Positions 32,610 through 40,840 of a DNA stretch of 64,000 bases are shown here, one piece after another; position 1 is the first letter of the stretch, and each line of letters starts with the position of its first letter. A model generated the notes under the pieces. That model was not told where the DNA came from and did not search any database. It saw only the letters and a list, made by a program, of their open reading frames with translations. Location: the NCBI GenBank assembly GCA_046329575.1, contig JAXLUJ010000010.1, forward strand, positions 62,001-126,000. Reading direction: 5' to 3'. The DNA comes from UBA1941 sp046329575 (lineage in GTDB: Bacteria > Bacteroidota > Bacteroidia > Chitinophagales > LD1). The position numbers were made by a program, and so were the translations under genes.

Positions 32610-34373
32610 TTAATGGAGTAAATCGGAGGCCAATTTTGCTATGCTACCGAAGTTATTGTTTACTGCATTGATTTCTTTCGAAAGATATCGATCGGTTTTT
32701 AAAAAATCGGATGCGTTCAATTCAGGATCGATTTTCTGAAGCAAATTCATCAGCTTTTGTGTAGAAGAACTTTGATGAAGCTTCAGTTCAAACTGCAACA
32801 ATTGTTTTTCACGAAGCCGGAAAGCGTAAAAGCCGGTAAGCAGTGCAATGGAAATAATTCTTTCCACATTCCCGCAAATTTGAATGGCCTGCCGCGCGGC
32901 AATGGTGCCCATGCTTACATGGTCTTCTGTATTCTCGCAGGTAGGAACCGAATCGGCTGAAGCCGGGTGTACCAGCACTTTATTCTCACTAACCAATGAA
33001 GCGGCTACATATTGCGGTATCATCATTCCATTATTTAAACCGCTGCCCTCAATCAGAAATGGAGGTAATACATCATTGGTTGAAGCATCTACTAATTTAT
33101 TGATCTGCCTTTCACAAATGTTTCCAATTTCAGCAATGGCCAATTTCAGATAGTCCATGATAAGCGCTACCGGTTGCCCATGGAAATTACCGCCGCTGAT
33201 TACCGCGTCCTCTTCTGCAAAAATCAAAGGATTGTCGCCTGCTGCGTTCAATTCGTTATTTAGAATTTCTTCCACATGATCTATTGCAGCTTTAGTAGCA
33301 CCAAAAACCTGTGGCACGCAACGAATGGAGTAGGCGTCCTGTGGTTTCCATTTTTTCTTTGCAAACAGAAAAAGATCAGCCAGAGCCGATTTACCTGTGG
33401 CACGCAAGGCATAAATAAGCTGATCGGGAATTTGCTGTTGTTTTTGTACATCTGTTTCAGCCGCCAATTGTTCTAAAACAGTAATCATTTCAGTACTTCC
33501 AATTTCCGATTTTATAGCATCAGAAGCCAGTACATGTTTGATGATGTGTTGCTGCGAGATATTAATAAAAGTAGAATCGCTTAAAAGCTGTGTAAGTTGA
33601 TTAGCAATGGCAATTTGACCGGAATGCCTGCGGGCCAAATGGATTTTTTCAAATGCAAATGCATTTTTTCGCGCGCCAATAGCTTCAAAGAGTAGCGCTG
33701 AAGAAAGTGTTGCAGATTCTAAGATCTGAACGGCCAAATGTAGCGCTACCACTCCGGCCGCGCAAATTATAGTGGTGCCGTTAGTTAGCGCTAATCCTTC
33801 TTTGTAGCTCAGCGTAACGGGTTTGAAACCAATGTGCACCGACATTTCTGTTTTTAGAAAAGTTTCGGTGTCATAACGTTGCCCATCGTACTCCAATTCT
33901 CCCTCGCCAATTAACGGCAAAGCCATGTGGGCCAACGGACACAAATCGCCGCTGGCGCCTACTGATCCTTGTTCGGGAATAATAGGGTGTATTTTGTTGT
34001 TTAGGAGGAATTGTAGCTGGCGAACAGTGCTTTCCTGTACGCCCGAATGCCCTTTCAGCAGGGTGTTCAACCGTATTGCCATTGCTGCACGGGTGATGGC
34101 ACGCGATAACGGCGCGCCAACACCACAGGCGTGTGATCGCAATAAATTGAGTTGCAGGATTTCAGTTTTATCGGCAGCAATGTATTTATCGGTGTTCGAT
34201 CCGAATCCTGTAGTTACGCCGTAAATGATTTTGTTCTCATTTACTTTTTGAACAATGTAATCACGGCTTTGCTGTAATTTGGCAGTATCTATTTCGGTGA
34301 AAGCGTCGTGATACGAAATGGCAATAACATCTTGCCATTTCAGCGCTTCGCCGTTGAGCAGTATTTTTTTCAT
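32610..34373 (-). CDS. hutH: Histidine ammonia-lyase-like aromatic amino acid lyase
   Basis: The 587-residue protein has the MIO prosthetic-group motif GSVGASGDLCPLAHM (Ala140-Ser141-Gly142), catalytic Tyr51 in YGVTTGFGS and the selectivity pair Ser80-His81 (LRSHACGVG), which in this family indicates histidine rather than tyrosine or phenylalanine. It should convert histidine to urocanate. It is longer than usual HutH (about 510) because of an extra stretch of roughly 50-60 residues at about 270-343, just before QDAYSIRCVPQVFGA. No hutU, hutI or hutG lies nearby. It is 9 bases downstream of hisS, on the same strand. Confidence 0.85.
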   Translation of the reverse strand: MKKILLNGEALKWQDVIAISYHDAFTEIDTAKLQQSRDYIVQKVNENKIIYGVTTGFGSNTDKYIAADKTEILQLNLLRSHACGVGAPLSRAITRAAMAIRLNTLLKGHSGVQESTVRQLQFLLNNKIHPIIPEQGSVGASGDLCPLAHMALPLIGEGELEYDGQRYDTETFLKTEMSVHIGFKPVTLSYKEGLALTNGTTIICAAGVVALHLAVQILESATLSSALLFEAIGARKNAFAFEKIHLARRHSGQIAIANQLTQLLSDSTFINISQQHIIKHVLASDAIKSEIGSTEMITVLEQLAAETDVQKQQQIPDQLIYALRATGKSALADLFLFAKKKWKPQDAYSIRCVPQVFGATKAAIDHVEEILNNELNAAGDNPLIFAEEDAVISGGNFHGQPVALIMDYLKLAIAEIGNICERQINKLVDASTNDVLPPFLIEGSGLNNGMMIPQYVAASLVSENKVLVHPASADSVPTCENTEDHVSMGTIAARQAIQICGNVERIISIALLTGFYAFRLREKQLLQFELKLHQSSSTQKLMNLLQKIDPELNASDFLKTDRYLSKEINAVNNNFGSIAKLASDLLH

Positions 34374-34382
34374 TGCTGATTT

Positions 34383-35954
34383 TTAAAGCAGTGCCTTAAT
34401 TGCGGCTACCACATTTTCCAATGGAGCTTCCGTTTGTACCCTTCGGGTCCATTCGGCCTTATCGGTTACAGTGGCGGAAAGTTCTTTGCCTAATTTTAAA
34501 TTCTTGATAGAAACTACACCCTTAGCGGCTTCATCACTACCCATCAAAATGGCCAACGGACAGTTTTTTTGATCGGCATAGGCCAGTTGTTTGTTCAACC
34601 CTTTTTGCGTTCCGTAATATATTTCAGTGGCAATTCCGGCACTTCGAAGTTGTTGTGCCAGTTGCTGGTACGTTTCAGCGAGGCTGGCATCAAATGCGCA
34701 AATAAACACCGGTCCGTCTGCTAAAGTTCCATCATTTCCTGAAAGGGCCAGCAATTCGCACAAACGATCTACTCCAATACTGGCGCCGGTTGCAGGCACT
34801 TTAATGCCAAGGGTTTGAGCCACAAGGCCGTCGTATCGTCCGCCACCGCAAATAGAACCCACTTTGCGCTCACGGCCCTTTTCATCAATATAAGTTTGAA
34901 AACTCTCCACTTCCACAACAGGTCCGGTATAGTAGGCCATTCCGCGAATCAAAGTGGGATCAAAAATCACTTTGCTTTCATCAAATTTTAGGGTAGAAAG
35001 AATTTGATCGATTTGTTGTAATTCCTGCAAACCTTCCAGCGAAGTGGGATTATCCCCAATATTGTTTTTCAACGCATCCAAAATGGATTGGCGCGAAGTG
35101 GCCTGCGCAAATTTTTTGAAAAACGCTACAATATTTTGTTGTACCGCTTCGCTCAAATTCAAACCCTTTATAAAGGCTCCGGATTGCTCGTCCTTACGGC
35201 CTTTCCCTAATTCCTGCGCTACTCCGTTTAAACCAATCTTATCAAGTTTATCAATCACGCGGAGAATTTGTTGCTCTTCCTCCTCGCTGGTAACGCCCAG
35301 GCTTTGGAGAAAACCTTTAAGCACTTTGCGGTTGTTGAGTTTTACAATAAAACTTTTTTCAGCCAGGCCGATCTCACGTAAGGCGTCGTAGAGTATCATG
35401 GCCACTTCGGCATCGGCAGCCATATCGGTGCTTCCTACCGTATCAAAATCCAATTGCCAGAATTCGCGGAAGCGTCCCGGATCCAGCTTGGCTTCAAAAC
35501 GGAAAACTGGTCCGTACTGAAAACGCCGGAATAGCGGAGTTTTCCCTTCCTTTAAGTTGTTTTTCAGTTTATCGGTCCACAGCCTTTCAGCATAAACCCG
35601 AGCCAATGGCGCAGTAAGATCGTAGCGCATTGCTATGGGGAATCGGTCCATTATGGTTTTATCGCCATCTTTTGCCAATGAAAAATCATCGTAATAAACA
35701 GGTTCACTTTCTTCATTTTTGAAAGCATAAATGCCATCGGAAAGCGTTCCGTCCGATAATCCTTCGCCCGGCATATATTTTCCTAAACATTCGGCGTATT
35801 CCAGAGTTGGCGTGTCCCATTGCTCAAAGCCATATTGACGGTAAATTTTGGCTGCTGCGTTGATCACTTTCCATCGAAGCTGATTCTGCGCCGGGCCGAT
35901 ATCTCGAAATCCTTTGATTTTACGGGGAATAATTCCTCTTTTTCTGTTGCTCAT
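34383..35954 (-). CDS. hisS: Histidyl-tRNA synthetase
   Basis: The class II synthetase of about 523 residues has motif 2 (PVFRFEAKLDPGRFREFWQLDFD), histidine-binding segments LIRGMAYYTGPVVEV and ICGGGRYDGLV, motif 3 (GASIGVDRLCELL) and a C-terminal anticodon-binding domain. It charges tRNA-His. ATG 35954 (MSNRKRGIIPRKIKGFRDI) is chosen; a start at 36047 would run into the tRNA gene. The tRNA-His gene and a strong terminator lie immediately upstream, leaving only 16 bases between hairpin T-run and start codon. It is somewhat longer than E. coli HisS owing to an insertion in the middle region (about 210-320). Confidence 0.95.
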   Translation of the reverse strand: MSNRKRGIIPRKIKGFRDIGPAQNQLRWKVINAAAKIYRQYGFEQWDTPTLEYAECLGKYMPGEGLSDGTLSDGIYAFKNEESEPVYYDDFSLAKDGDKTIMDRFPIAMRYDLTAPLARVYAERLWTDKLKNNLKEGKTPLFRRFQYGPVFRFEAKLDPGRFREFWQLDFDTVGSTDMAADAEVAMILYDALREIGLAEKSFIVKLNNRKVLKGFLQSLGVTSEEEEQQILRVIDKLDKIGLNGVAQELGKGRKDEQSGAFIKGLNLSEAVQQNIVAFFKKFAQATSRQSILDALKNNIGDNPTSLEGLQELQQIDQILSTLKFDESKVIFDPTLIRGMAYYTGPVVEVESFQTYIDEKGRERKVGSICGGGRYDGLVAQTLGIKVPATGASIGVDRLCELLALSGNDGTLADGPVFICAFDASLAETYQQLAQQLRSAGIATEIYYGTQKGLNKQLAYADQKNCPLAILMGSDEAAKGVVSIKNLKLGKELSATVTDKAEWTRRVQTEAPLENVVAAIKALL

Positions 35955-35970
35955 ATAAGGGGTGCAAAAT

Positions 35971-36003
35971 AAAAAAAGCATTATTCGGAAGGAATAATGC
36001 TTT
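35971..36003 (-). terminator. Terminator hairpin between tRNA-His and hisS
   Basis: On the minus strand a perfect 12-bp stem (AAAGCATTATTC / GAATAATGCTTT, loop CTTCC) runs into TTTT and then ATTTTG. It lies directly after the tRNA and 16 bases before the hisS start, so it either ends a separate tRNA transcript or controls read-through into hisS. Confidence 0.85.
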
Positions 36004-36007
36004 GGAG

Positions 36008-36081
36008 TACCGCTGACCAGGCTCGAACTGGTGACCTCTAGATCCACAATCTAGCATTCTAACCAACTGAACTACAGCGGC
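36008..36081 (-). tRNA. tRNA-His (GTG)
   Basis: On the minus strand the acceptor stem GCCGCTG / CAGCGGT (one G-U pair) encloses a D arm (TTCAGTTGGTTAGAA), an anticodon stem CTAGA / TCTAG with loop TTGTGGA (anticodon GTG, histidine) and a T arm with loop GTTCGAGCC. The discriminator is A at 36008 and CCA is not encoded. An extra G at 36082 could be the -1 guanosine typical of tRNA-His. Its own promoter and terminator are visible. Confidence 0.94.
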
Positions 36082-36098
36082 CCGTTGTTAGAGGGCTG

Positions 36099-36106
36099 CA
36101 AATATA
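36099..36106 (-). promoter_or_regulatory. -7 box of the tRNA-His promoter
   Basis: Minus-strand TATATTTG matches TAnnTTTG exactly. The predicted start near 36095 leaves about 14 bases before the mature tRNA. The -33 position is CTG/GTG rather than TTG. Confidence 0.6.
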
Positions 36107-36204
36107 AAAAGAACATCAAAATACCACAGCAGAAAATTGCGATTGCCCTATTTTGAAGTAAAGATATTACACAAAGTTAATATGCATACTGCATTTTACA
36201 TCTT

Positions 36205-36232
36205 TTGCTTCTGCCCTCAAAGATTATATTTG
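36205..36232 (+). promoter_or_regulatory. Promoter of the nucleotide-sugar operon
   Basis: TTG (36205-36207) is followed after 17 bases by TATATTTG (36225-36232), an exact -7 match. The predicted start near 36235 supports the GTG at 36250 as the first codon of the acetyltransferase and excludes a start at 36205. Confidence 0.65.
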
Positions 36233-36249
36233 CCGCTCTGATTTTTGAA

Positions 36250-36828
36250 GTGGAAAACAAAGAATTTTACAGTCACGAAACAGCCATAATTGACCAGGGT
36301 TGTACGATAGGCAAAGGAACGAAGATCTGGCACTTTACTCATGTTATGCCCGATTGCAAACTGGGCGAGAATTGTAATTTAGGCCAGAATGTGGTGGTGT
36401 CGCCGGGTGTGGTGCTGGGCAACAATGTGAAGGTACAGAACAATGTTTCCATCTATACCGGCGTAACCTGCGATGATGATGTATTTTTAGGCCCTAGTTG
36501 CGTGTTCACAAATGTTACAAATCCGCGCAGCGCAGTGAATCGCCGCGGGCAATACGCTAAAACGCATGTGGGAAAGGGGGCCAGCATTGGCGCCAATGCC
36601 ACCATCGTTTGCGGTCACAACATTGGCGAATACGCTTTTATAGGTGCAGGTGCCGTGGTTACCAAAAATATTCCCGCCTATGCTCTGGTGATTGGCAATC
36701 CGGCCCGCCAAACCGGATGGATGAGCGAATATGGTCACCAATTAAAGTTTGATGAAAGTGGTAAGGCAACTTGTCCGGAAAGTGGCATGCAGTACCAACT
36801 TAAAAATGGAATGGTTACGAAAATCTAG
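36250..36828 (+). CDS. UDP-2-acetamido-3-amino-glucuronate N-acetyltransferase-like protein (WbpD type)
   Basis: The protein of about 192 residues is a left-handed beta-helix (hexapeptide repeat) acyltransferase: AIIDQGCTIGKGTKIWHFTHV, LGENCNLGQNVVVSPGVVLGNNVKVQNNVSIY, catalytic-type TNVTNPRSAVNRRGQY, and GNPARQTGWMSEYGHQL near the end. This matches WbpD/WlbB proteins that acetylate the 3-amino group in synthesis of diacetamido-glucuronic acid sugars. A GTG at 36250 is chosen because of the promoter at 36205-36232. The UDP-sugar dehydrogenase follows after 10 bases, consistent with the pathway, but the WbpB/WbpE partners are not in the window. Confidence 0.85.
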   Translation: MENKEFYSHETAIIDQGCTIGKGTKIWHFTHVMPDCKLGENCNLGQNVVVSPGVVLGNNVKVQNNVSIYTGVTCDDDVFLGPSCVFTNVTNPRSAVNRRGQYAKTHVGKGASIGANATIVCGHNIGEYAFIGAGAVVTKNIPAYALVIGNPARQTGWMSEYGHQLKFDESGKATCPESGMQYQLKNGMVTKI

Positions 36829-36838
36829 AACAACTCTT

Positions 36839-38131
36839 ATGATACAACAGTTACTTCAAAAGGAAAAGAAATTAGCAGTGATCGGTTTGGGCTATGTTGG
36901 CCTTCCAATCGCTTTGGAATTTGCCAAAAAGATTTCGGTTATCGGTTTCGACATCAACCAAAAGCGGGTAGATATGATGCGCAACAAAATCGATCCCAGC
37001 CAGGAACTGGAATCCTCTGCATTTGATGGCGCCGATATCCATTTTACCGCTAATATTGAAGATCTGAAACAAGCCAACTTCTTTATTGTAGCTGTTCCTA
37101 CTCCGGTTGATAAGCACAATGTACCTGATCTGAAACCGGTTCTTTCTGCTTCTAAAACCATTGGCAGCGCATTGAAGAAAGGCGACTATGTTGTGTTTGA
37201 ATCAACCGTGTATCCGGGTTGTACAGAAGATGATTGCCTTCCTGTTATGGAAGAAGTTTCGGGCCTGAAGTTGAAGAATGGCGATTTTAAGCTGGGCTAC
37301 TCGCCGGAACGCATTAATCCGGGCGATAAGGAACATACCATCACAAAAATCAAGAAAGTAGTTAGTGGCAGTGATGCTGAATCACTTGACATTATAGCAC
37401 GCGTTTATGAAATTATTGTAACTGCAGGAACGCATCGCGCCTCTTGCATTAAGGTGGCAGAAGCGGCCAAAATAATTGAGAACACGCAGCGTGATCTCAA
37501 TATTGCGTTGATGAACGAATTATCGCGAATCTTTGATCTGATGGGGATTAATACCTATGAAGTTTTGGAAGCTGCGGGTACTAAATGGAATTTCCTCAAA
37601 TTCTTCCCGGGATTGGTGGGCGGACACTGTATTGGTGTTGACCCATACTATCTAACCTATAAATCGCTGGAACTGGGCTATAATCCTGAAGTGATTTTGG
37701 CCGGAAGAAGAATTAACGATGACATGGGCGCTCACGTAGCGCGTAAACTGGTGCAGCAAATGATTAAACAGCACAAACAAATTGACGCTACCCGTGTGCT
37801 GGTGATGGGAGCAACATTTAAAGAGAACGTTAGCGACATTAGAAATTCTAAAGTGGTTGACGTAATTGGTGAATTGAAAAAGTATTCTGTAATCGTAGAA
37901 GTTACCGATCCGTATGCCGATGCTGAAGAGTTTCATGAAGAGTATGGAATTCATTTGAACAAAGAATACGGTTCTGATTATGATGCGGTGATTGTAGCTG
38001 TAAACCACGATCAGTTCAGTAATTTAGATGATGCCTTCTTCGCCAAAATTTTGAAAAAAGATGGTATTGTGGTGGATGTGAAAGGCGACATACGCAATAA
38101 AGTGAAAAACTATTCGTACTGGAGCTTATAA
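36839..38131 (+). CDS. Nucleotide-sugar (UDP-N-acetylhexosamine) dehydrogenase
   Basis: The protein of about 430 residues has the NAD motif VIGLGYVGLP (14-23), VAVPTPVDK, the ESTVYPGCTE segment, catalytic Cys264 in GGHCIGVDPYYL, and a C-terminal UDP-binding domain (GATFKENVSDIRNSKV). It oxidises a UDP-N-acetylhexosamine to the uronic acid, in the WbpA/WbpO/TviB group, for O-antigen or capsule precursors. ATG 36839 (MIQQLLQKEKK) is chosen; the longer frame from 36749 would overlap the acetyltransferase. It lies between the acetyltransferase and rmlB. Confidence 0.92.
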   Translation: MIQQLLQKEKKLAVIGLGYVGLPIALEFAKKISVIGFDINQKRVDMMRNKIDPSQELESSAFDGADIHFTANIEDLKQANFFIVAVPTPVDKHNVPDLKPVLSASKTIGSALKKGDYVVFESTVYPGCTEDDCLPVMEEVSGLKLKNGDFKLGYSPERINPGDKEHTITKIKKVVSGSDAESLDIIARVYEIIVTAGTHRASCIKVAEAAKIIENTQRDLNIALMNELSRIFDLMGINTYEVLEAAGTKWNFLKFFPGLVGGHCIGVDPYYLTYKSLELGYNPEVILAGRRINDDMGAHVARKLVQQMIKQHKQIDATRVLVMGATFKENVSDIRNSKVVDVIGELKKYSVIVEVTDPYADAEEFHEEYGIHLNKEYGSDYDAVIVAVNHDQFSNLDDAFFAKILKKDGIVVDVKGDIRNKVKNYSYWSL

Positions 38132-38134
38132 GTT

Positions 38135-39184
38135 ATGAAGAAGAAAATTTTGATCACCGGAGGTGCCGGTTTCATTGGTTCACATGTGGTACGTTTGTTC
38201 GTAACCAAGTATCCTGATTATGAAATCGTGAATCTTGATAAGCTCACCTACGCCGGCAATCTTGAAAATCTGAAAGACATTGAGTCATCACCGAACTATC
38301 GCTTTGTAAAAGGAGATATCGTAGATGCGTCATTTATTCAGTCGCTTTTCGAAAAAGAAAAATTCGACAGCGTGATCCATTTGGCGGCTGAAAGCCACGT
38401 TGATCGCAGTATCCATAACCCGTTGGAATTCGTAATGACCAATGTGATTGGAACAGTGAATTTGCTTAACGCAGCACGAAGTATCTGGAAAGACCATATG
38501 GAGGCGCATCGGTTTTATCATGTATCAACTGATGAGGTTTACGGTTCGTTAGGCATGGACGGGCTTTTTACCGAAACTACTGCTTATGATCCACACAGTC
38601 CGTATTCTGCCTCAAAGGCCTCCAGCGATCATTTTGTAAGAGCTTATCACGATACTTATAAAATGCCTTGCGTGATTTCCAATTGTTCCAATAATTACGG
38701 GCCTAACCACTTTCCGGAAAAGCTAATTCCACTTTGTATTAATAACATCAAGAACAATAAGCCGCTTCCTATTTATGGAAAAGGGGAGAACGTGCGCGAT
38801 TGGCTGTATGTAGTGGACCACGCCCGGGCAATTGATGTGATTTTCCATGAAGCAAAACCGGGGAGTACTTACAACATAGGCGGGCACAATGAATGGACCA
38901 ATATTGATGTGATTCGTTTATTGTGTCGCATCATGGACAAAAAATTGAACCGTGCGGAAGGAACGAATGAGAAACTTATTACGTTTGTTACCGATAGGGC
39001 TGGTCATGATTTGCGCTACGCTATTGATTCAACCAAGTTACAACGGGAACTAGGCTGGCAGCCATCGTTACAATTTGAAGAAGGTTTAGAGAAGACGGTA
39101 GATTGGTACTTAAACAATGAAGCCTGGCTGAATGCCGTTACCAGCGGCGCTTATCAGCATTATTACGAAAAGCAATATTCCTAA
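38135..39184 (+). CDS. rmlB: dTDP-glucose 4,6-dehydratase
   Basis: The 349-residue extended SDR has GGAGFIGSHVV (9-19), the T132-D133-E134 triad in STDEVYGSLG, Y157-x3-K161 in YSASKASSDH and the family segment SNCSNNYGPNHFPEKLIPL, which separates RmlB from other sugar epimerases. It makes dTDP-4-keto-6-deoxyglucose for deoxysugars such as rhamnose. rmlA, rmlC and rmlD are not adjacent. It starts 3 bases after the dehydrogenase stop, and a bidirectional terminator ends the operon. Confidence 0.95.
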   Translation: MKKKILITGGAGFIGSHVVRLFVTKYPDYEIVNLDKLTYAGNLENLKDIESSPNYRFVKGDIVDASFIQSLFEKEKFDSVIHLAAESHVDRSIHNPLEFVMTNVIGTVNLLNAARSIWKDHMEAHRFYHVSTDEVYGSLGMDGLFTETTAYDPHSPYSASKASSDHFVRAYHDTYKMPCVISNCSNNYGPNHFPEKLIPLCINNIKNNKPLPIYGKGENVRDWLYVVDHARAIDVIFHEAKPGSTYNIGGHNEWTNIDVIRLLCRIMDKKLNRAEGTNEKLITFVTDRAGHDLRYAIDSTKLQRELGWQPSLQFEEGLEKTVDWYLNNEAWLNAVTSGAYQHYYEKQYS

Positions 39185-39192
39185 GTGGAGAC

Positions 39193-39229
39193 AAAAAAAG
39201 AGGAGTGAATTTTCACTCCTCCTTTTTTT
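39193..39229. terminator. Bidirectional rho-independent terminator
   Basis: A perfect 8-bp stem (GAGGAGTG / CACTCCTC) with an A/T loop is flanked by seven A and seven T, serving both rmlB and the convergent rseP gene, whose stop codon it touches. Confidence 0.88.
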
Positions 39230-40583
39230 ACATGAACCTTCTGATGTCATTAACCACTGCAAAAATCATAAGGGCGAGTAGAAGAACTAAACCCACCTGA
39301 TTAATCTTTTCCACTGTTTTATCTTCCAGCTTTTTTCCCGAGATCATTTCAAACAGCAGTAAGATCACATAACCGCCATCAAGCATCGGAATCGGCAATA
39401 AATTAGCAACTGCTAAAATTAGTGATATCAGCGCTGTTAAACTCCAGAAAGCTACCCAATCCCACTCGGCAGGAAATAGAGACGCCATTGTACCAACACT
39501 GCCCAATTGCTTGTATCCTTTTACTTTTGGATTGAAGATTAGTTTGAACTGTTTCAAATAATCGAACAATTTTTCTTTTGCTTTTACTGCACCTGCGCCA
39601 AAGCTTTCGAAGAATCCATATTTACGTTCTACAAAATCAATATAGCCCTTGTATGCTTTCAGATCGGCAGGAACGTTGAAACCTAGTAAACCGCTTGCAG
39701 GAACGGTAACCGAAACATTTAAACTGTCGTTGCCACGGAGCACAGTAAGTTGGGCCGGTTTATTTTTCAAGGTTGAAAGAATGGGTCGCACTTCTGAAAA
39801 AAATCGGATCGGCTGACCGTTGATGGCTGTGATGATATCGCCTTTCTGAAGAACGCCTTTCACTACGCTGGAGTCAGAAAAGCCGCCCACCAGGCAAGGT
39901 ATGTTGAACTCAAATAGTGGATGAGCAGCGCCTTTATTGCCTGCAGCTACTGCGCGTGCGGTAAAATCAGCAGGAATGGTGATGGTTAGTGGCTGACCAT
40001 CGCGCAGCACTTCCACCTTTTTTACATCATCGAGCAAAATTTCCTTACCTATACTTTGAAAGCTTTGAAAAGCCTTTCCGCCATCGTGGCTCATAATCAC
40101 ATCACCGTTATGAAATCCAATTTCGAGAGCCAGAGAATCGCAAGCTACACCATACTTCGCGTTAGCGGCAGGAAGGGTAATTTCGCCCGCCCAAAACAGC
40201 AATTGCGAATAAATGATCCAGGCTAAAATGAGGTTCATAATGATACCTCCAAGCATAATGATCAGTTTTTGCCAATTCTTTTTAGAACGAAATTCATCTG
40301 GCAACGGGGGATGATCTAATTCTGCAGGATCGGCACTTTCGTCTACCATTCCGGCGATTTTTACATAGCCACCCAATGGAAACCACCCCATGCCGTATTC
40401 CGTATCGCCAATCTTCTTTTTGAACAATGCAAAATTGAGCAGGCCCGGAAACGGAAACAGGAAATCGAAGAATAAATAAAATTTTTCTACCCGCGTTTTG
40501 AATGCCCGGGCCGCAATAAAATGACCCAGTTCATGGAACAGAACCAGGATGGAAAGGGATAAAATAAGTTGCGCAGCTTTCAT
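39228..40583 (-). CDS. rseP: RseP-type site-2 (intramembrane) metalloprotease
   Basis: The protein of about 451 residues has the zinc motif HELGH at residues 17-21 in the first helix, one or two PDZ domains in the central region (VVKGVLQKGDIITAINGQPI; LDDVKKVEVLRDGQPL), and the third-helix motif LLPIPMLDGGYVILLLFE that supplies the second metal ligand. Such proteases cleave membrane anti-sigma factors and remnant signal peptides. ATG 40583 is chosen: the upstream frame start at 40610 lies at or before the predicted transcription start (near 40604). The promoter at 40608-40635 is strong. Confidence 0.93.
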   Translation of the reverse strand: MKAAQLILSLSILVLFHELGHFIAARAFKTRVEKFYLFFDFLFPFPGLLNFALFKKKIGDTEYGMGWFPLGGYVKIAGMVDESADPAELDHPPLPDEFRSKKNWQKLIIMLGGIIMNLILAWIIYSQLLFWAGEITLPAANAKYGVACDSLALEIGFHNGDVIMSHDGGKAFQSFQSIGKEILLDDVKKVEVLRDGQPLTITIPADFTARAVAAGNKGAAHPLFEFNIPCLVGGFSDSSVVKGVLQKGDIITAINGQPIRFFSEVRPILSTLKNKPAQLTVLRGNDSLNVSVTVPASGLLGFNVPADLKAYKGYIDFVERKYGFFESFGAGAVKAKEKLFDYLKQFKLIFNPKVKGYKQLGSVGTMASLFPAEWDWVAFWSLTALISLILAVANLLPIPMLDGGYVILLLFEMISGKKLEDKTVEKINQVGLVLLLALMIFAVVNDIRRFM

Positions 40584-40607
40584 ATAAATCAATGGTTTGA
40601 GGGTGGG

Positions 40608-40635
40608 CAAACGTACGCTATTTGTACGAGAGCAA
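40608..40635 (-). promoter_or_regulatory. Promoter of rseP
   Basis: On the minus strand TTG (40635-40633, within TTTTTG) is followed after 17 bases by TACGTTTG (40615-40608), an exact -7 match. The predicted start near 40604 gives a leader of about 21 bases. Confidence 0.7.
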
Positions 40636-40645
40636 AAAGATTAGT

Positions 40646-40840
40646 TACTTTACCTTACTCACCCGGGGAGATGTTCTAGCTGGATATTTTAATCTTACCG
40701 GGCCTTTACAGGTACGTCAATGGCGGGCCGCATCCTTCGGGACCTCGTCCACAAAACAGGTTAACAGCGGATTACAGCGATGTGCTAAGGCCTAAATCCT
40801 GATTTTAGCGCAGCTTGAAACGGGACCCGGGTGGGTTTTT
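40646..40840 (+). ncRNA. Candidate structured small RNA of 6S-like topology
   Basis: ACTCACCCGGG (40657-40667) pairs with CCCGGGTGGGT (40826-40836) over 11 bp (one U-G), followed at once by a T-run. Inside, AGCTG (40678-40682) pairs with CAGCT (40811-40815), then GGCCTT (40701-40706) with AAGGCC (40787-40792), leaving an open bubble of about 18 bases on each side. The 3' bubble strand can form a small hairpin (CTAAAT / ATTTTAG around 40792-40808). A TTG at 40622-40624 and TACTTTAC at 40646-40653, 21 bases apart, predict a start at about 40657, the first paired base. Ends paired to each other with a central bubble is the plan of 6S RNA; identity is unproven. Confidence 0.45.

Noticed and set aside
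40657..40836. Candidate RNA taken as tmRNA, RNase P RNA or SRP RNA
   Set aside because: None of the conserved sequence blocks of these RNAs is present, and the length and architecture do not fit.
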